From Cristatella mucedo (Eukaryota; Bryozoa; Phylactolaemata; Cristatellidae), in the NCBI GenBank assembly GCA_009760855.2, contig WPIO01000293.1:107501-118718 (forward strand): a stretch of DNA of 11,218 nucleotides, read 5' to 3'. The notes beneath the pieces were generated by a model. It saw nothing but the letters and a program-made list of their open reading frames with translations. It did not search any database and was not told the DNA's origin. The position numbers were made by a program, and so were the translations under genes. Of the stretch, positions 7,941 through 11,218 are shown in pieces. The stretch's first letter is position 1, and each line of letters opens with the position of its first letter.

Positions 7941-8657
7941 CGTCACATCTAAATTGGTCCATGCATGTGTAAATCCAGTCTTGACTTCTGCAACTCATTG
8001 CTTGATGGTCTTACGGCATGTGCATTCAGGCGCTTACAGCTGGTGCAAAGCTCAGCAGCTAGGCTAGTAGTTGGCGTGAGCATTGCAGTTGCTACATAAC
8101 ACCACTTTATCTCTGACATGCACTGGCTACCAGTCAAGCAACGCAACGACCTCAAGGTTTTGTCACTCACTTTTTAGGTCCCTTCATTCTTTGGATCCAG
8201 CCGACCTCACAGATCTACTCGTCCACCAGGCTAAGGATAGTACCATTGGCTTTTCGGAATCTAACAGTTCACACACACATCGTGCAATCTTAAATCCTTT
8301 GGAGACTAAGAATTTGGTTCAAATCCTATTAAAGCCTGGAAACTCAATATCGCCATGTGTTACATCTCCTAACATTTTTAAAACTTAAAAGAAACTAAAA
8401 CTCATATATTTTAGATAGTATTTAGTGGGTTTGTGATTCGTCCTTATGTGCTTGTGCGTGCTGACACTTTGCCCGCTGCCACTAACTACATTTGCATGCT
8501 GACCATGTGCATGCCACCCCTAACCATGTCATACTTGTTGTTTATTGAGCATGCTGCCACTAATCATTCGATAGTGCTTCATTTGCAGCAAACGTAAAGC
8601 GCATAGAAAGAGATTGAGCTCTCTGAGGGTACGCGTTATGATTACTATTATTATCAC
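7940..8657 (+). mobile_element. LINE family B copy C, 5'-truncated and decayed
   Basis: The copy starts in the RT C-terminal region and runs to the 3' tail. Broken readings include LVHACV and SLDFCNSLLDGL (about 7955-8005), then RRLQLVQSSAARLVVGVS, then DMHWLPVKQRNDLKVLSLTF (8115-8174) with a stop where a one-base shift occurs. It matches the minus-strand family B element at DNA level, for example GTGATTCGTCCTT and the GTGCTTGTGCGTGCTGACAC stretch near 8450. It ends with the shared 3' core (8587-8625) and a decayed ATTACTATTATTAT tail (8642-8655). Where the other copy has an in-frame TAG (9468-9470), this one keeps CAG. The 3' hairpin arms are largely lost. The 5' limit is approximate. Confidence 0.85.
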
Positions 8658-8813
8658 GAAGAAAATGACCTTTAAGTGACCTGCTTATTTACTCTGGAGC
8701 AAAGGTGCATTTTGAACTGTTATTTCTTCGAAGCCTGCCGAAACGTGCCGATAGCTTTGGGTATGAAGAGGAAGGAGTCTGTAGAGGAGCTAGTAGACAA
8801 GGCACTGCCAAAT

Positions 8814-8849
8814 CTCTGCCTGGCTGCATGCAACTGCAGCCTGGCAGAG
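8814..8849. repeat. 36-bp imperfect palindrome
   Basis: CTCTGCCTGGCTGCA (8814-8828) and TGCAGCCTGGCAGAG (8835-8849) are reverse complements except for one position, around a six-base spacer TGCAAC. It could form a stable hairpin or cruciform. It lies beside the 3' end of the split family A copy (about 8881). Confidence 0.8.
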
Positions 8850-8870
8850 TGCTGCATGCAACTGCAGCCT
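8824..8870 (+). repeat. Direct repeat of 19 bp, period 28 bp
   Basis: CTGCATGCAACTGCAGCCT occurs exactly at 8824-8842 and 8852-8870. The first copy lies inside the palindrome at 8814-8849. The segment 8660-8880 otherwise has no gene; short overlapping open frames on both strands have no recognisable features. Confidence 0.9.
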
Positions 8871-8880
8871 CCATGTGCCT

Positions 8881-9031
8881 CTAATGGAACGTAGTGTATC
8901 TCAGTCTGCAACTCCACAAAGCCAAAGCAGCTTTCGGTACTCATTCGATAGCCAACAGACTACATCTCAAGCAATAAAAAGAAAGTGGAAAGCCTAGCAG
9001 AGTCGGTATAGCAGTAGAAGCAGTGAGAAGC
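8881..9031 (-). mobile_element. LINE family A copy A2, 3' terminal part (right of the nested insertion)
   Basis: Read leftwards from 9031, CTTCTCACTGCTTCTACTGC then CTCTGCTAGGCTTTCCAC, GTCTGTTGGCTATCGAATGA and GAGATACACTACGTTCCATT follow copy A1 from about 2731 to its ACATT-type end. A2 lacks about 54 bp found in A1 at 2829-2882, so one of the two copies has an indel there. The part before it in A2 lies at 10584-10785, on the other side of the family B insertion. Confidence 0.82.
9028..9031. repeat. Candidate target-site duplication, one end
   Basis: AAGC here and AAGC at 10584-10587 bracket the family B insertion. When the two parts of A2 are joined and compared with A1, one copy of these four bases is in excess, as expected for a short target duplication. 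Four bases alone could be coincidence; the agreement with both junctions raises it somewhat. Confidence 0.5.
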
Positions 9032-9054
9032 CTAATAACAATAATAATAATAAT
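9032..9054 (-). repeat. (TTA)n tail of the family B insertion
   Basis: On the plus strand CTAATAACAATAATAATAAT, so on the minus strand an ATTATTATTATTATTGTTATT tract ends the element. Trinucleotide tails of this kind occur in all B copies that keep their 3' end here (3332-3341, 8642-8655). Confidence 0.8.
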
Positions 9055-9062
9055 GCACATGA

Positions 9063-9104
9063 TAAAGCACCATCAAAGAACTTAATATCTTTTTAGGTGC
9101 TTTA
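9063..9104 (-). other. Conserved 3'-tail hairpin of LINE family B
   Basis: On the minus strand TAAAGCACC (9104-9096) pairs perfectly, nine bases, with GGTGCTTTA (9071-9063). The same arms in the fragment at 3205-3341 read TAAAGCGCC and GGCGATTTA. The G-C pair there is an A-T pair here, a compensatory change that keeps the stem. LINE reverse transcriptases of the CR1/L2 group are known to recognise 3' RNA ends; a role for this stem in that is inference. Confidence 0.72.
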
Positions 9105-9263
9105 CACTTGCTGCAAAGGGAAATGCAATGAAATGGTGAGTACTACTATGCATTATAAACAACATGAATGCCATGGTTAGGGGTGACATGCACAGGGTCA
9201 GCATGCAATGTGGTTAGTGGCAGCATGCACAGTGTCAGCACGCATAAGCACATCAAGGACGAA

Positions 9264-9470
9264 TCACAGGGACCAACCAAATTCTGTCCTAAATAGGTGT
9301 GTTTGTACGTTCTTTTTAAATGTGGTCAAGTCGAGGGATGTTCTGACGCAGGTCGGGAGGGAGTTCCAGGCTTTGGGAGCATACGAACTGAATGCACATG
9401 AGTCTCCAAAGGATTTGAGGTTTGTACGAGGTATTGGATTTCGAAAGCAGGTGGTACGATGCTTGGCCTA
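9264..9470 (-). pseudogene. Readable C-terminal extension after TAG in the family B protein
   Basis: After the TAG at 9468-9470 the same frame reads AKHRTTCFRNPIPRTNLKSF and SYAPKAWNSLPTCVRTSL, then LTTFKKNVQTHLFRTEF, to a TGA at 9264-9266. The AWNSLP and LTTFKK--THLF blocks are the normal end of CR1/L2-like RT proteins; A1 has the matching RLWNSLPQFL. Copy C has CAG (Gln) at the position of the TAG, so the stop is most simply a C-to-T change in this copy. Confidence 0.75.
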
Positions 9471-10589
9471 GTGGGGGAGTAGATCTGAGAGATAGGCTGG
9501 AGCCAAAGAATGAAGTGACCTAAAAGTGAGCGACAAAACCTTGAAGTCAATCCGTTGCTTGACTGGCAGCAAGTGCAGGTCGGCGAGAAGTGATGTGATG
9601 TGGCAACTGAGGCGCTCACGACAGACAAGCCTTGCTTTCTTGAGCAGTGGCCTGACTACAGCTTTTTTGAAAGGTGCTGGGACGTGACCTGAGGCTAATG
9701 ACATATTAATGATGTTAGTTATGCATGGCAGCAGCAGATAAATGCAATGTAGGAGCCTGTCAGTGGGAATATGGTCCAGAGAACCTGTTGTCTTCTTTGA
9801 TTGAGATACGAACTCCAGGACTAGATCACTAGTGACCTGCTTAAATGTAGACATTGAGGTGCAGCCAGAAATCGGGGAAAAACATTCTAGTGGGGATGTT
9901 GTCATCGCAGGGATGGACTTCCTGATCTTGTCTATCTTCTGCACAAAGAATCGAGAGAAGCGGTCGGCTAGATCATCACAAGGATCACCAGGTAAGCTAA
10001 TCTGGGAGCGGTTGAGGAGATGGTTTACTGTTGACATGAGAATTTTTGGATTGTGCATCGGTGATTCAACAATGTTTTTATAGAAGCAAGACTTGGCCCG
10101 TGCTAGGATCGATTGGTACGACCTACAGTAGTCTTCATATGCCTTTAGATGGACAGACAGTCCTGATCTTCTGTATGCTTTTTCAAGCTTGTGCTTAGTA
10201 GACCTGGCTAGTTTGATGTCTGTGGTAAACCATAAGCCGTCTGGGCGAGAGCGCACAGTGCACTTTGTCAGAGGTGCAAACTCATTGAGCCTGTCAGCTA
10301 GTGTTGTGTTGTAGCTATCTACCAATGATGACAGATCGGAGGGAGGACTGAGCAGCAGAGCTGAAGTAGATATTCTTGCACGGACGGCATCGATGTCAAG
10401 GGTCTTGAGGTTTTTGCGATTCACACCATGCACATGAGTCACAAGAGACAATGAGTCAGGCAATGCACGAAATTCGGTGCTGAAAGCGTCAGATAAGTAA
10501 TCAAAGTGAACGTTGAAATCACCCATAACGAGGAAGGATCGATTTCTGGCACACACAATCGAAAAGAGATCTGAGAAATCTGAAAGCAT
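9468..10589 (-). CDS. Internally deleted LINE protein, 373 codons open
   Basis: The frame opens at ATG 10589, but ATG and the next codon come from the flanking A2 copy and the target site; family B coding begins at 10583. Residues 20-30 hold FLVMGDFNVHFD, the intact endonuclease GDFN motif. THVHG then runs straight into VNRKNLKTLDID (about 10421-10428), skipping the SDH-containing end of the endonuclease. A charged linker (SYNTTLADRLNEFAPL, YEDYCRSYQSILARAKSCFY) follows, then VPAPFKKAVVRPLLKK of RT. Near 9630-9640 the reading jumps to ARLVCRERLSCHITSLLADL and LLPVKQRIDFKVLSLTF. RT motifs A to E (including YADD) are absent, so no polymerase activity is possible. Both jumps keep the frame. The stop is TAG at 9468-9470; the same frame stays open for another 67 codons after it. 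Expression is not shown. Confidence 0.8.
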   Translation of the reverse strand: MLSDFSDLFSIVCARNRSFLVMGDFNVHFDYLSDAFSTEFRALPDSLSLVTHVHGVNRKNLKTLDIDAVRARISTSALLLSPPSDLSSLVDSYNTTLADRLNEFAPLTKCTVRSRPDGLWFTTDIKLARSTKHKLEKAYRRSGLSVHLKAYEDYCRSYQSILARAKSCFYKNIVESPMHNPKILMSTVNHLLNRSQISLPGDPCDDLADRFSRFFVQKIDKIRKSIPAMTTSPLECFSPISGCTSMSTFKQVTSDLVLEFVSQSKKTTGSLDHIPTDRLLHCIYLLLPCITNIINMSLASGHVPAPFKKAVVRPLLKKARLVCRERLSCHITSLLADLHLLPVKQRIDFKVLSLTFRSLHSLAPAYLSDLLPH

Positions 10590-10785
10590 GAAAGTAGGAG
10601 CTCAGGACCGATGAAAAGGATGAGCCATAGTCGGCAGCAGGAGAGTAGTTGTCGTTGTGTAAGAGAAGTGGAAGCGAGTTCCACAGTCTAGGACCTGCAG
10701 AGCGCCAGCTTCTGTCGCAAATGGTCTTTCAGCAGTGGAATTGAACAGGTAATTTATGCGATGCATAGCACTGTCGTTTTCGATA
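10584..10785 (-). mobile_element. LINE family A copy A2, upstream part (left of the nested insertion)
   Basis: Read leftwards, GACAGAAGCTGGCGCTCTGC, AGGTCCTAGACTGTGGAACT and CGCTTCCACTTCTC match A1 at about 2587-2640. The reading SAGPRLWNSLP is kept in one frame. Similarity continues to about 10585 (A1 about 2730), where the family B element begins. The upper limit (10760-10785) is approximate because similarity fades gradually from CATAAATTACCTG (A1 AATAAATTAGCTG); the copy is strongly 5'-truncated. Confidence 0.82.
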
Positions 10786-10790
10786 GCCAT

Positions 10791-11218
10791 TCACGACCGA
10801 CCTCAACTTCAAGACTGGGTGAAATGCCAGCCCTTGGTATCTTGCTATCTCGGTATCTTATGTCTTATCTCCGATAGTGATCCGATCAACTTGAAATTTG
10901 GAATTTATTGTTTTTTGAACGTACACATGATTGCAGCCGTCTCTAGTGCAAGTTGGTCCTTATTATATTGACCTATTTGGATGGTGTGCAGGCATTTTGG
11001 TTCATCAAATGTAAAGCACCTAGAAAGAGATTGAGTTCTATAGCTCTTACAAGTCCTAAGACGGACAACACGACAACTATGGTGACATCAAAGATAGATA
11101 ATATTCCTTGCTCTCTTATTTGCCCAAGTTTCATGCAGATTGTTCCGTTCGTATTAAAGAAATATCAATAACCATGCGCAGCGGAGGGGAGAGTAAATCC
11201 TAAAGAGGCTGGGGCATA
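10791..11218. other. Right-hand region without a recognisable gene
   Basis: Apart from the tail core at 11000-11039, no coding, RNA or repeat feature is supported. Open frames of about 70 codons on the plus strand (10756-10971, 10953-11171) have no motifs and overlap LINE remnants. Confidence 0.5.
11000..11039 (+). repeat. Isolated core of the LINE family B 3' tail
   Basis: TTCATCAAATGTAAAGCACC and TAGAAAGAGATTGAGTTCT match the 5' arm and loop region of the family B tail. Similarity stops after GAGTTCT, so the 3' arm and the (TTA)n tract are missing. It may be a truncated, eroded copy, with its 5' side down to about 10985 (GGCATTTTGG) also weakly similar. Confidence 0.65.

Larger units (their letters stand above)
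9032..10583 (-). mobile_element. LINE family B element, internally deleted, nested in LINE A2
   Basis: A 1552-bp element runs leftwards from an endonuclease-side start at 10583 (5'-truncated) to a (TTA)n-type tail at 9032-9054. Both ends abut sequence that continues the split family A copy, so the boundaries are well fixed. The body has endonuclease sequence with GDFNVHFD, a linker, the first RT block, then jumps directly to the RT C-terminal block and 3' untranslated region. Compared with A1, about 45 residues around the endonuclease SDH motif and roughly 320 residues of RT core are missing. The 3' end is shared with the fragment at 3205-3341, the copy at 7940-8657 and a core at 11000-11039. 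It is non-autonomous, since it lacks the RT palm. Confidence 0.88.

Noticed and set aside
8676-8944. Cys-rich short open frames on both strands (8676-8894 plus, 8689-8944 minus)
   Set aside because: The Cys pattern comes from the TGCATGCAACTGCAG direct repeat and palindrome read in different frames; part of it overlaps the A2 LINE end.
9028-10587. LTR retrotransposon or DNA transposon explanation for the insertion
   Set aside because: There are no terminal repeats, direct or inverted; the endonuclease and RT blocks and the (TTA)n tail are typical of a LINE.
10756-11171. Two plus-strand open frames of about 70 codons at the right end
   Set aside because: They cross the A2 LINE end and the family B tail core, and have no recognisable features.
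1-11218. CRISPR array, bacterial operon or phage module
   Set aside because: No regularly spaced repeats, no ribosome binding sites with tandem genes; all recognisable coding is eukaryotic transposon or ROCO type.

Overview
This window looks like intergenic or intron-rich DNA of a metazoan, most likely a marine invertebrate such as a sponge or cnidarian. The reasons are several relics of non-LTR retrotransposons (LINEs) with APE-type endonuclease and CR1/L2/Jockey-like reverse transcriptase, a tRNA-derived SINE-like unit, microsatellites, GT-AG splice signals, and a decayed ROCO (Roc-COR) gene. ROCO genes are expanded in early-branching animals. Nothing bacterial is visible. The host assignment is inference; no species can be named from the sequence alone.

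Layout. (1) 1-2929, plus strand: a LINE copy ('family A', copy A1), cut by the window edge at its 5' end. It carries endonuclease remnants, a nearly intact RT palm, and a C-terminal region ending in an ACATT-type short repeat. Several frameshifts and stops show it is dead. (2) About 3205-3341: only the 3' end of a second LINE family ('family B'), with a 3' hairpin and (TTA)n tail. (3) 3468-4027: two weak coding-like segments, one per strand, each with plausible splice signals. (4) 4122-4280: tRNA-like SINE head; then a (TG)n tract and a 58-bp tandem duplication. (5) 5099-6976, minus strand: a ROCO pseudogene running from the last leucine-rich repeat through the Roc GTPase, the COR domain and a Cys-containing C-terminal region. 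It is broken by several frameshifts and stops but still bounded by splice sites. (6) About 7940-8657, plus strand: a 5'-truncated, decayed family B copy (copy C). (7) About 8881-10785, minus strand: a family A 3' end (A2) split by a family B insertion (9032-10583). The insertion has a candidate 4-bp target duplication and keeps a long open frame despite two internal deletions. (8) About 11000-11039: an isolated core of the family B 3' tail.

The most interesting points are: the nested LINE-in-LINE insertion, which gives relative ages and an exact junction; the internally deleted B copy, which joins endonuclease-side sequence straight to the RT C-terminus while staying in frame; the 3'-tail hairpin, found in several copies with one compensatory base-pair change; and the extended ROCO relic, whose COR continuation becomes visible only when three frames are read together. 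No working host gene is firmly supported, and no clearly new multi-gene system is seen.
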